From the NCBI GenBank assembly GCA_020744425.1, contig JAGMUV010000005.1, positions 3,968,001 to 4,032,000 of the forward strand: a DNA stretch of 64,000 nt, written 5' to 3'. Positions 45,801 through 56,356 of this stretch are shown in pieces; positions within the stretch are counted from its first letter, which is position 1; every line of letters begins with the position of its first letter. The notes beneath the pieces were generated by a model that was given only the letters and a program-made list of their open reading frames with translations, was not told where the DNA came from and did no database searches. This DNA comes from Dactylonectria macrodidyma (lineage: Eukaryota > Ascomycota > Sordariomycetes > Hypocreales > Nectriaceae). The translations under genes and the position numbers were made by a program.

Positions 45801-47174
45801 GTGACGAGCGAAATCAGCCCGTCGGTTTCTCAACACGCCTTCGCAAGAAGTCTCTATCTTAACGAGCGGAGTCCTGTGGCGTGGACGAATCTGGGAACAC
45901 TGGCACTGTTGTCTGGAGATGTCAAGCTGGCCAACGAAGCTTACACGAGGTCTCAGTCGACAGATCCCGACTACGCTCACGCGTGGCTTGGCCAAGCATT
46001 CGTCGCTCTGCTGCATGGAGACGTGAAGGAAGCCAGAGGTCTCTTCACACACGCTATGGAGATCTCAGAGTCGTCGTCTGTGCCCACCCGTCGGCATTAT
46101 TCGACTTCAATGTTCGACCACATCCTGAAGGTGCCGTCCAGTAGCCTCACCGTTGCATCGTTTATCCAGCCGCTTTTCGCGCTCAACCAGCTCCAGAGCC
46201 TCAAGCCCGAGGACTTGGCCTTTAGTCACCTGTCAACACTCTACCAAGAGCGGACGCACGAAAGCTCTCGAGCGGTTGAGACGCTCGAGAAGATTTCGGC
46301 TGCCCTCGAGGCTGATTACGAAAGGACAGAGTCGTCCAATAGCCTAGCCAGGTTCGCGTTGGCCAAAACCGACCTGGCGAGAGCGTATCTCGCATCTGGC
46401 TCATACGACAAGGCGGTCGAGTGCGGAGACCTGGCGCTTAGCCTTAGCAGCGAGGAGGCCGAGAGTGAACTGACGAGCGAGCAGCGCAGAAAGGCGAGGC
46501 TCTCTGCTCACCTGACAGTTGGCCTCGCGCAGTACTTTGACAACCAGTTCGAGGACGCCATCAAGCGTTTCGAGGAGGCGCTGGCCGAGTCGTTTGGCAA
46601 TCCTGATGCCATCTGCTTGCTGGCCCAGGTTCTGTGGGCTGAAGGGTCCGAAGCTTCCAGAGATAGGGCCCGCGAGGGACTTTTCGGAGTCATTGAGGAG
46701 CATCCTGACCACGTGCAGTCTGTTCTTCTGCTGGGCGTCATTGCCCTGCTCGACAACGACGAAGACAGCCTAGAGGCCGTGGTCGAGGAGCTTCAGGGGC
46801 TTCGCACCAACGACAAAGTGACGACATTGGAGCAGTCGCACATTAGCGAGGTTTTGCGAGCGGTCTCGACACTCGGCGAGGGTCGCACGGAAGAGGACGC
46901 GAGGACGCAGATGCAGGCGGACGTGATGCTGTATCCCAACCTGCCACATGGATGGTCAGCGCTCGCTGAGACGACAGGCGACGAACACGCAGCTCAGATG
47001 GCACTCAAGGTGGCCACTCGCGGCATCCCGCCCAGAGGGTTGCTTGAGGCGCAGGATCTGGCCAAGGCGTATGCCGGGACACAGAGGGCCGGCGATGCGC
47101 AAAGGGCTGCATTCCTGGCGCCTTGGGAGCAAAGCGGGTGGAATGCGTTGGAGGTTGCGACTCAGGGAGTCTAG
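42850..47174 (+). CDS. SKI3: Superkiller protein 3 (Ski3/TTC37), TPR scaffold of the SKI complex
   Basis: Two exons, 42850-42968 and 43025-47174, give 1422 residues. The 56-nt intron (GTATCG donor, CTCGCAG acceptor, phase 2) lies after the first TPR helix pair. The protein is built almost entirely of tetratricopeptide repeats, for example IRQQKFEDAISQAQEFVKKE, AWQGLIKLFEKQ, YDQAIEFLTRALQRD, FHKAIVSFQAALRISPEDYH and YDKAVECGDLALSLS. A short acidic stretch is at about residue 330. Length and layout match fungal Ski3, which with Ski2 and Ski8 feeds mRNAs into the cytoplasmic exosome for 3'-to-5' decay, including non-stop and no-go decay. The gene is convergent with RMI1 (197-bp gap). Confidence 0.9.
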
Positions 47175-47371
47175 AATGTTTGTTTGGACGCTGTCATGAG
47201 CTCATGAGTGTTGGTAAGGGGATAGAAGGCCGGCCATGGAATACAGGCTTGTGTGATGGCGTGCGTGTTTGAAAAGTCGCCGCCATGTATGATGTGTGTG
47301 AGAAGAATACATAAAGGGGGTATCACTATTTTGCACACTTGCGTCTCCCACGTCTCCAAGACGGCCTCTTG

Positions 47372-48133
47372 TCACGAACGGTTCGCATCGTCTTGATTGA
47401 CGGCTTCGCGAAGCCTTGCTAATCTGCCGTCCACCCACGCTCGCTGCCAAGCGTCTATCTTGCCGCCCAGAAAGACGCACTTCTCCGGCTCCAGCAGCAC
47501 AGTTCCACGGGCTATCACGGTGCCGGTCTTGAGGAGTATCTTCTCGCCCATCTGGGTTTTGCCGACGCCGATGCTGTCGATGCGTTTCAGCTCCAGGGCG
47601 TACACCTTTATGCCCTTGCAATCCTGTAGCACAAGCCGGTGGGTTGCCGTTTTGCTAGCGGGACGGATGCCCGTGGCCGTGGGCGTTCGGGTTGCTGGCC
47701 GTTGCGTCTGAGGCTGCGTCTGCGCGCTGTTCTCGTCGTTCTCGTTCTCCTCGGCGGTGATGCGCACAACCTCCCTCCCGCGGGTCGTCTCGCCGCGCTC
47801 TACGGCCTCGAGCTCCTCGATCTGCTCCCAGCGGCTCAGCGAGAGGTTCTCGACGTCGACGACCTGCACGTGGACTGGGCGCGGTAGCCGGAGCTCGCGG
47901 GCGGCGGCCGCGTCGGCGCCCGGAGGCAGGCTCTGCAAGGGCCCGGCGCCGCCGCCGAAAAGCGGCGAGGACGACAGGTCGGCGGCCAACAGGCGTGCCT
48001 TGGCCGTGGCCACGAGCGAGGGCAGCGGCAGTGGCGGCGACCGGGCTGTCGTGAGCGAGTTGAGGAAGGGCGTCGACGGGTAGGGCAGTGATTGTGCGAG
48101 AATGGCGTCTCGGAGCTGCCCGGTGAGATCCAT
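47372..48133 (-). CDS. RMI1: RecQ-mediated genome instability protein 1 (Rmi1)
   Basis: A single exon of 253 residues. The N-terminus has the short helical DUF1767-type region, followed by an OB-fold whose core is readable: VHVQVVDVENLSLSRWEQIE, then after a polar loop HRLVLQDCKGIKVYALEL and VGKTQMGEKILLKTGTVIARGTVLLEPEKCVFLGGKIDAW. This matches fungal Rmi1, which binds Top3 and Sgs1 and stimulates dissolution of double Holliday junctions. The loop inserted between the beta strands (about residues 120-160, rich in Glu, Thr and Gln) is longer than in minimal homologues. The gene shares a 514-bp divergent promoter with VPS51. Confidence 0.88.
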   Translation of the reverse strand: MDLTGQLRDAILAQSLPYPSTPFLNSLTTARSPPLPLPSLVATAKARLLAADLSSSPLFGGGAGPLQSLPPGADAAAARELRLPRPVHVQVVDVENLSLSRWEQIEELEAVERGETTRGREVVRITAEENENDENSAQTQPQTQRPATRTPTATGIRPASKTATHRLVLQDCKGIKVYALELKRIDSIGVGKTQMGEKILLKTGTVIARGTVLLEPEKCVFLGGKIDAWQRAWVDGRLARLREAVNQDDANRS

Positions 48134-48647
48134 TTTTTGCGTCCGTGCCTTATTGTGCTCGTCTTAAGGCTAACCAATGATTATTGCAGCCTCATGGTAA
48201 TGTTAGAAATCGTGGTGTTGACAGAGCAGAGTTGGGAAATTTATTCTATCAGGCGGGAAGCTTGAGCTCGAGCTTGGAGCTGCCATGTGAAAGTCTAGGT
48301 CCCTCCCACTGTGGGGTAACAAACGGCTGTCAGCCTCGCTGAACCATGACGTTTCCAGCGGCTGAAATACGGGGCACGACCCCCCCAAAAGGGAGATCCG
48401 ATGGGTCCATGCCCCCTGTAGGCCCCCTGCAGCTCCAGGGGGTCCGCTCGCCCAACCAGCCAACGCATGTCACCTGTAATTACCGTGTCACCCTGACTCG
48501 AAGCCTCGCTGACGGCCTCCGGCAACGCAACTAAAACCACCAAACTCCAAGAAAGAGGAGCATCACCCAACTGATCTCAGCCCTCACTTTTCCCTTTTCT
48601 TCCTGTTTTCTCATTTCTCCTTTGTACTATACTCTCTTTCTCAAAAC
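48134..48647. promoter_or_regulatory. Bidirectional promoter of RMI1 and VPS51 with STRE-like sites
   Basis: 514 bp between divergent starts. A CCAAT sits at 48173-48177 near RMI1. Three stress-response-element cores occur together: CCCCT at 48413-48417 and 48424-48428, and AGGGG at 48437-48441. The latter two are arms of the palindrome CCCCCTG-N6-CAGGGGG (48423-48442). These match Msn2/4-type C2H2 sites; function is inference. Confidence 0.6.
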
Positions 48648-49669
48648 ATGTCCACCATCGCCTCCCCCCGCGAACCCTTCCGCCGCACGCCAAACTCCTC
48701 CACGCGCCCGTCTCTCGAGATCTCCCGCTCCGCCGTCGCCTCCCCGGTGCTGGGCCAGTCCTCGGCCTCGTCTTTTTCCTCATCTTCCGGCGCCGGCCCG
48801 GGCTCCCAGCCGGCGCCGGTGCCGAAGCGGGCCAATCGCGCCGCCCTCCGCGAGTACTACAACCTCCGGGCCTCAGCGCCGCGCATCGACCTGCCCGACT
48901 CCGAGGTGCCGGCCGGCGAGATCGACGCCCCGGATTTCGACGCCGATGACTATGTCGCCAAGATCGTCTCGCGAAGCAGCTTGGAGGAACTGCTGCGGCT
49001 GTACACGCGGGTTGTCGGCGAGGTGCGAGCACTGGATGCCGAGAAGAAGGCCCTCGTGTACGACAACTACAGCAAACTGATAACGGCAACGGAGACGATT
49101 CGCAAGGTAATTTCTTCATGCCCAATCTCGACTCTGCCACTAGTTAACGAAACCATCTGCCATAGATGCGAACGAACATGGATCCCCTGAACCCAATGGC
49201 ATCAACTCTCGATCCCGCCATCGCCCAAATCTACACTCAAGCATCATCCATCCGCGAAGCCCTCCGTGCCTCAGTCCCAGCACCAGACTCTGACCAGGGC
49301 AAGAAGCGCGAGAAAGATCTACGCCAGCAGCGCACGAGAGAGCTTGCAGCCGAGGTGCTCGCGACGCCAGAGCGGCTGCGGAACCTGGCCAAGGAGGGCA
49401 AGGTCGAGCAGGCTCGCAAGGAGTGGGAGATGCCACGGCGGCTGCTGCTGGCGTGGAAAGAGAAGGGCGTTGGTGGAAAGGATGTCGAGGAATGTCTAGA
49501 GGAGGGCGATGAGGCACTGAGGCCAGGAGAGCGGAGAGCAAGTGGAGTGACTGAGAGGTCGTCAACAGACACGAGAACGTCCAGGGATGAAAGACTGTCC
49601 AGGGACGGAAGATTGTCAAAGGACGGAAGACTGTCCAAGGATGGGCGAATGTCCAAGGATGGACGGTAA
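48648..49669 (+). CDS. VPS51: GARP tethering complex subunit Vps51
   Basis: Two exons, 48648-49106 and 49166-49669, give 320 residues. The intron (59 nt, GTAATT donor, CATAG acceptor) is phase 0. The Vps51/Vps67 signature is clear at about residues 60-155: RAALREYYNLRA, FDADDYVAKIVSRSSLEELL, EVRALDAEKKALVYDNYSKL and ATETIRKM. Vps51 is the small GARP subunit that binds the SNARE Tlg1 and tethers endosome-derived vesicles at the trans-Golgi. The C-terminal half is a charged helical region (KKREKDLRQQRTRELAAEVL) and ends in a six-residue tandem repeat (see separate entry). The gene is convergent with NIF3 (194-bp gap). Confidence 0.9.
49582..49667 (+). repeat. 18-bp minisatellite at the VPS51 C-terminus
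   Basis: About five 18-bp units encode S-[RK]-D-[GE]-R-[LM] repeats (DERLSRDGRLSKDGR and so on) up to the stop codon. The units differ by a few bases each. Confidence 0.88.
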
Positions 49670-49863
49670 CGCACCAAAACACACATATAGATACCCAATG
49701 CTTGCCAATGCTCTCCTTTTCTCCTCCCATTCTCTTCACTTTTTCCACCGCCTTCCCTCTACTCTTCACTCCCTGTCTATGCTCCAGGGAATCTAACATC
49801 AACCCCAAGATTTCGCCATCTATACCACTATACGCCATCTCCAAGACACTCCCTTACACAACC

Positions 49864-51162
49864 CTACAGCTCACTCACGTCCAAAATGGTAAACGGATCC
49901 TTGTCGTATTCACTCAGGACCACTTCGGCGTCAGGCACGCTCGTCCTCAGCTGCGCTTCCAGCTTGGGCTTCAGCACCTCCTTGAGGTAGCCGCGCTCCG
50001 AGTTGCTGTGGAAGACCTGCACTAGAGTACGGCCCTGTTGGATGGCTCGCAGTGCCGAGTGGTGGCTCGTCTCTCCTGTGACGAGCAAGTCGACGTCGGC
50101 GTTTTTGAGGACGTCGTAGCCGCTGCCGGCGCACACGCCAAAGCTCTTGACCGTCGTCGAGCCCACGCTGGAGCCCACAGGACTGGCGATCATGACATGT
50201 CGCAGGCCGCCGAGCTTGTCCGCCAGGCGCAGGATAACCTCGCGCAGGGGCACGCCTTGGTCGAAGTGTCCGATGGTACCGTAGCCGGCCGGCGAGTGAG
50301 ACGGCGGCGCAGCGCTGCAGGGAATGGCGACAGAGCGCTCGCTCTTGTGTGGGCCAGAGACGATATCGGCGAGCCAGGTGTTTAGTCCTTCTGGGGCAGC
50401 GTCGACAGCCGTGTGAGGGCAGTAGACGGCGATGCCGGCCTTGGCGAGGTGCAAGAGAGTAGCTTGCTGAGGGTCCTTGTTGGTGATGGACTTGAGACCG
50501 CTGAAGATGAAGGGGTCTGAGTAGGTAGTGAAGGCGTTGCGCAGTCAGTCAGTTGATCACTCGTTGTGGTATGAAGGTCAGAGAGGCTATCGTCAAGACT
50601 CACGGTAGCTGACAATGACGCTCACACCCTGGTCGATGGCATCGACAGCAACTTGAAAGGTCAGATCGTTGGTGACCAGGACTCTAGGCTTCTTCTTTCG
50701 AGCATCCGTGTCCGAGTTGCCCACCAGCAGACCAACATTATCCCACTTTTTATCAGCCAGCTCCTCGGGATACCTGGTCCGGGTAAGCGTGCTGAGCTTT
50801 GGAATACTGTGCATAAATTGAAGGGAAATGAGAAACCCTTACAGCGTCTGCATCGACTCTACCACGACATTGGTAAAGGTAGAGGGCTCAATCTGCCAGG
50901 CACCCCATGCTCCGACGTCAGCCATGTTGGTGTTGGTGTTGGTGTTGGCGTTGGGTGATTGTGGTTCTGAATTTGAGGGGAAAGGAGATGGCGTTCGGCA
51001 AGAAGAACAGAATCTTTTGGCTATCACGGGAGTGTTGGCGAGAAAGTGAGGCCGGCTGAGCCGTGTCGTCGTCGAACGAGTCGAGTATAAAGCCCCTCTC
51101 AAGCTGATGGACGAATATGCAAGCAGTCGTCTGTGGTTCCTTTGCAAAGCGCAGCCCTGCAT
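49864..51162 (-). CDS. NIF3: NIF3-family protein (NGG1-interacting factor 3 like)
   Basis: Three exons: first exon to 50843 (start 50925, or 51162 for a longer form), then 50773-50604 and 50516-49864. The short form has 301 residues and the long form 380. NIF3/DUF34 hallmarks are visible: YPEELADKKWDNVGLLVG, then SYHPFIFSGLKSI across the exon 2/3 junction (a dinuclear-metal His), IAVYCPHTAVDAAPEGLN and LLVTGETSHHSALRA. NIF3 proteins are conserved metal-binding proteins that have been linked to GTP cyclohydrolase-like activity and folate or transcription functions; the biochemical role remains unsettled. Donors are GTAAGG and GTGAGT. The long form adds 79 residues that look like a mitochondrial presequence (see findings). 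Fungal models often use the inner ATG. Confidence 0.85.
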
Positions 51163-51508
51163 GTCAGGAAGAGAAGACTGGGAGCTAGAGTCAAGGCTGA
51201 AGCTGCCTTTGAGTTGAAGCTGAAGACCAATTGTTTCTAGTTCGGGTTGCTCGTGAACTGTTCAGTTGCTGCCAGAGCTTCGTGTTAGAAGCTGAAGCTG
51301 CCTGCGGGAGGAGCGAGGTGAAAAGCCACCATGAGCTCATACCGTGCCGATTTCAACATCTCCACACTGTCCGATTCTCCGACCTTCAACTTGCCGACAT
51401 TACCCCACGGTAGATATCTAATCAATCAATTCCATCATCACCCCAACTCTCTCTCTCTCTCACTCTCTCTCGCTCGCTCGCTATCACCCTCAAAATCTGC
51501 AATAAATC
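51163..51508. promoter_or_regulatory. Bidirectional promoter of NIF3 and BOL2
   Basis: About 350 bp separate the outermost NIF3 start from the BOL2 start. GAAGCTGAAGCTGCCT-like segments recur at about 51196 and 51290. A CTCTCT/CTCGCTCGCT run at 51449-51483 lies in the BOL2 leader. Confidence 0.55.
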
Positions 51509-51970
51509 ATGGCACAAATCTCCGACGAGAGCATGCGTGAGGCCATCACCGAGCGCCTCCAGGCCGTCCACGTCACTGTCACGGACATGTCCGGTATGTT
51601 TTGCACCAATTCTCTATCACCCCGCCATAACGAACCGACCCCTCCATAAAAAAAAAGACAATCTCCCCAACGAAACAAACCCACGGGAAATCCGAGATTC
51701 AGTAAGGCAGCAAATAGCAATAATAAACTAACGCTTTCTTTACCCATTACAGGCGGCTGCGGTCAGGCTTTCACCTCGCTCATCGTCTCGCCTCAGTTCC
51801 AAGGCCTCAACTCGCTCAAGCGCCACCGCCTAGTCAACGCGGCCCTCAAGGACGAGATCGCTGCCATCCACGCCTGGACCGCAAAGTGCCAGACGCCCGA
51901 AGAGTACGAGCGCGATAAGGCAAAGGCCGCGACGTCGGCATCCGAGTCGGCAGATGTGGTCATGGGATGA
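51509..51970 (+). CDS. BOL2: BolA-family protein, BOL2/FRA2 type (cytosolic Fe-S/iron regulation)
   Basis: Two exons, 51509-51593 and 51753-51970, give 100 residues. The intron is 159 nt with a GTATGT donor and TTACAG acceptor. The BolA domain shows SGGCGQAFTSLIVSPQFQG, with the cysteine in the beta-loop typical of the BolA2/Fra2 branch, and the invariant histidine in LKRHRLVNAALKDEI, then IHAWTAKCQTPEEY. Fra2 pairs with monothiol glutaredoxins through a [2Fe-2S] cluster to signal iron status to transcription regulators in fungi. The N-terminus has no presequence, which favours the cytosolic paralogue over mitochondrial Bol1/Bol3. Confidence 0.9.
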
Positions 51971-53152
51971 TCAATTTTGTCGTAGCTGGAGCACATGGAT
52001 GCTACGACAATAGAGCAGACGGCTCGAACGGGAAACGAGAAAAATGGGCCGATGTCCAGGACGAAGGAATCGTCAATAAACAAGTTTTCTTTAGTGAAGA
52101 TCGACTAAGGGAGTGGTTTTGTCTGGGCAAGCGAATGGGCTAGGCCCTCGTTAGGTCACCAAAGACAACTAATGAATTTGCTAGATATCCTTGCTGCTGC
52201 GAGACGAGGATGAACGTCTTCGTGGCAGTCGCTCGAAAAGAAACATGAACTCATGCTCTTCGGGCAGTTTACCTAATGGCCAGAGCCCCCCCTTCGTTAA
52301 GCGACTCGAGTGTTTCTAGGGTTCATCACGGTCGACATAGAATTTGGGTTCACGCCCATGACCATTCATTCCTGTCGAATCGTTGGGATCAAGGATGCTC
52401 CCACACAGCTCTGCATCTCTGGTGTATTTCACTGGTGAGCCACTTATGACACCAGCCCCGTGCCTCTTGCAAAGTCCATCGAGATCTGCGTAATAGGGGC
52501 ACCTGACCTGTCAGAAAAATCGATGGTGTTACCAAGAAGTACATCATTCACATATCCCCAAAGGCTTTTCCGAGGGTTTCGCAAGCAGCTGGTTGAGGGC
52601 TCATAATTCCAAACATGTCATCGTTAATCTCGAGACAATTGGCAACTAGAGAAGTTGCAACTATTGCCATCCGCACAGCACATCGCAATAGCCCGCGAGC
52701 CTAGCTGTAGTAAAGTCATCTCTAAATTAGCAGAATATTACCCTCACCTAGTTCCCTTACCTCTAATATTTATAGTCTTATGATCTTAATTAGGATTACT
52801 ATCGCTAGGTAAGGAGAAGTGGGCTTATCTAGAAATGCTATGCGGAGAGTTAGCTGTGCGAATAACAGTGCTCTTGATATATCCGTACAAGCAGTCATGG
52901 GGCAGGCAAACAGGCATGCCGCGGTACACATGGCGAGGGTGTGTGCATTGGGAACTTGGGAATTAGAGCATCTTTATTTTGGCGAGCGATCAACTCGGGA
53001 GAAAAGGGGGTTTGGGTGGTCATCATCTCTTTGCGCCTATTGCAGTATGGCAGTCACCATGTCCATGTATCAACTACAGTATGTTTTCCCACCGGCGCAT
53101 CTCAGTACTCCATGTAAACAGAAACCCCCTAGGGCTTCTTTCAGCGATGCAG
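51971..53152. other. Convergent intergenic region with an A/T-rich island
   Basis: 1.2 kb between the 3' ends of BOL2 and AP-1 beta. 52690-52830 is strikingly A/T- and TpA-rich, unlike the flanks. An open frame at 52819-53190 has no domain and overlaps the AP-1 beta 3' end on the other strand. Confidence 0.55.
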
Positions 53153-55668
53153 TTAGAACATGCCCAGCAAGTCCTCGCTATCCTTCCTAGGTTGCTGCGG
53201 CGCTGCTGGGCCGCCCTGGGTCTGCTGGAGTTGCATAGCAGGAGGCAGCGGTTGGCTCGACGAGCCTCCAAAGTTCATGCCCTCGAATCCGTTCATCAAG
53301 TCGTTCATACCGCCTCCGGGAGCCTGAGCCTGAGATGAGGCACCAGCTGCCGGTGCTGCTGGCGCGTCAAACATGCTCATCATGTCGGCCATGCCTCCCG
53401 AAGCCGCGGGACTAGCCACACGATCAGGCGTCGCAGATGCGCTGTTCTGCTCATGGGAAGCCGGTGCGGCGCCGTCAAAGTCGATGTCGAGGAGGTTCTC
53501 GATATTGTTCTGTGATGCGTTGCCAGATCCATTGGCGGCGGCGACAGAGGCGGCGATGGGGTTTTCCTCGGCGTCTCGCCGTTGCTCTTGGATGGCAGCT
53601 CGCTGGATCTCGTCGGCGCCGAAACGTCCCTTTCCAACAAACGACTCTGGGGGCTTGTGATAGACCGAGGCAAGGGTCGAGAGCTCGGAGAGCAATTGCT
53701 CGAGCAAAGCAGGGGGTAAGCTGCTCATGGTGGTGGAGATAGTGGGCTTCTGGGACAGCACAATGCTCTATGGTTGGATTAGCGATTAGGGTTGAGATTG
53801 TCCTTCATGTCTTCATACCTTGGCAACTTCCGGGTCGGTAGATAGCAGACGCCAGTAAACGTATGCTCTGTCACGGATATCTGGGTTGTCGTTCTCCGAC
53901 GTCGCCGCCTGCAGCACCTTCTGTACAAGGGCTTGGCTGCTTCCCGGCTTCTTTAGGAAGAGCTTCACCACCGCTGTCAATATTTGCAGCTGGGTCTGTT
54001 TTCCGAGTTAGTACACCTTCTCCTGAGATGGGGCATGGAACCAACCTGGGTGAATTCCTCCATGAATGTCTCCACGAAACTCTCCAGGATCTCGTCTGCG
54101 TTGCTAATCTTCTCGGCATACTCTCCAACAATCCAGATGAGCGATCCACGAGCGGTGGGTTCATCGAGCTCATCAATGTACTGGCAGAGAGTAGGGATAA
54201 CACCCTCGTAACCCGGATATTTTCGCAGAATGTCCTTGATAACTACAATGACCTCCTGAACGACGTAGTTGACCTTAGTAGAGATCAGGTCTTCAAGAGC
54301 TCGGACACACTTCTCGCTTGCGCTCTCAATCTTGATGGCCACCTGGCCAATGGCCTTGACGGCTCTCTTGACGAAATCCATGTCCACCTCAAGGGCGTAC
54401 TCCTTCAACTCGGCAAGGAGCTGCTCATAGTTGTTCTCGTTTGCGATTCTCACCATGATCTCAAGCTTTTGGAGCTTCAAATAGGGGGGGTCGGTATATT
54501 TGCAAAAGAAGACGCGCATTTCCTTGCTAAGGATGTCGGGCTTGGCTTGGAGGAGGAGGTCAATGTTTCGCAGGGCGACGTATTGAACCTCGGGTTGGGA
54601 TGCTACTAGAGTAACTGCGGGAGGTTAGCCACGGCCAACGCCAATGAGGCCCCCAGGGAGGGTTCTGGTGGACGACATACCTAGTGGAGGGGCCATCTTC
54701 TTCAGGTATGACCTCACCAATTCGGGGTTAATAGACTGCATATGAATAAAGACAACCTTAACAGCGGCAAGGACGACACTAGGGTTGACGTGCTGGAATT
54801 GCGGAGCTACTCGCTCGCAGATGTGCTCCGACTCCTTCAAGTCCTGGGTCTGGTAGTTGGCCAGAGTCGTCAGAATGGTAACTCGTCCCCACTCAGTACA
54901 CTCGTTGAGAGCCATGAGCAGCTTCTTCAGTGTCATGGGTGTGATGACGAGGGCCCTCGTCTCCGGGGACGTCTCGGTGATTTCGGACAGGGCCTGAACT
55001 GAGTTTGCGACGACCATGGGGTTGGGGTCGCCAATCAGCTCCTGGAGCATCTCCAAGAAGCCGTTCTCTATGCACATGGAGGGATTGAGATCGTACAACT
55101 TAGCGACGCAGATAGCAGCCGTCTTGCGAACGTATGGCGACTCGTCTCGTAATGTCTTCCTCAGGGGCTCCTCCATGTAGTCGACCATCTTATCCACCCT
55201 AATGCAGCCCATGGTTCGGATCGCCAGCGCTCTTATCAGCGGGTTGGGGTCTTCTGAGTCTTGGACGAAGGTATTGACGGCGAGAATACACAGGTCAGGG
55301 TGCGACTTGGCGTAGTTCCTAGATAGCGGTGTCAGTTACCGTGTCCTTGGGTGTGTCGCTTGACAGTTGCTTGAGGGAACGACAAGATGCGGCGGAAGCA
55401 GCCCGTCAAAGGCCGAGCAGCCCGGCAACTTCACATACATCAGGTAGAGATAGACGAGCTTCTTCTGGTCAAGATCGGCCGTGGCAATGTTCTTGAGGAC
55501 ATCGGGGAACAGAGCTGACACATCCTTGCCCAGTGTCATGGCCATGATGGTCTTCTGGATCGACTCCTTGCGCTCGTACGCATACTGGGAGACCAGGCCG
55601 GCGCGCAGCTCAAAGGTCTCGCCCTTGCGAGGCACGGCAAAAGCGCCGCGAATGCGATTTACCGCCAT
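53153..55668 (-). CDS. APL2: AP-1 adaptor complex beta subunit (beta-adaptin)
   Basis: Five exons on the minus strand (55668-55439, 55318-54681, 54614-54046, 53995-53819, 53767-53153) give 742 residues in phase. Introns are 120, 66, 50 and 51 nt. Donors include two GTATGT, and one acceptor is CTAACCTCCCGCAG. The adaptin trunk is unmistakable: [78 protein letters not shown] and [18 protein letters not shown]. The C-terminal 200 residues are a low-complexity hinge (Ala/Asn/Met-rich) ending DSEDLLGMF, with no folded ear domain, as usual in filamentous fungi. ENLLDIDF resembles a clathrin-box (LLDID), so clathrin binding is expected. AP-1 sorts cargo between trans-Golgi and endosomes. Confidence 0.92.
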
Positions 55669-56356
55669 CGTCGAGGGTTGGGCGGGATGGAAGACGGAGG
55701 ACGGAGGGGTAGGTTGAACGGTGCTGCGGGAGCAAGCCGGAGGGGAAGCCGGAGGGAGGAGCGGTGACGGGCGGCCTCGATGTAGTGTCGCTAGACGGTG
55801 AACACGGAGAGTGTCTCAAGCGCAAGAACCCGCATCCGCTAACAGAGCAGCAGGATCCGGGGATGCGTCGTAGGTAAGCTGCGTCGTGGCAAGGGACGTG
55901 GTGTAGAAAGGAGACACTCCAAGCTGAGGATGATGCCAAGGCCACGAGATAACTTAAGGCTTGACCAGGCCCAGCCCCAACTCAGAGGTCCAGGCCTCCA
56001 CCACCCACTGCCCCCAGCGAGTGAGCGTCGTTATAGCGCCCAGGTTGCCCCCCTAACCTTAAACTTCCGCCTGATTGCCGCTACAGTGCAGCCTAGTTCA
56101 ATCCCTAACAATTTCCCGTTCCAAGTCTCCATATTCTTCGGCTTAGTCACACCCGGGTTCACCTCTTACAGTGCTGCTGCATCCATCATTTCAACGAGCA
56201 TCACCAGAGTATCAAGCTCTGTTGCCTCTCGCCAAACCGTTGCACGGCAAAATCTCGACTAGATGTGTGGAGTGTTTTGATAAGAAAGTCCCTCGGTCGG
56301 TCAAATGGGCGAACTGGGCTGTCGAGTCTCAAATCTCCAACTCTGACTTGCCCAAA
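55669..56356. promoter_or_regulatory. Divergent promoter region of APL2 and the small membrane-protein gene
   Basis: About 690 bp between divergent starts. The part next to APL2 is purine-rich on the plus strand (GGAGG/GAGGG runs near 55690-55770). No additional gene is supported. Confidence 0.5.
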
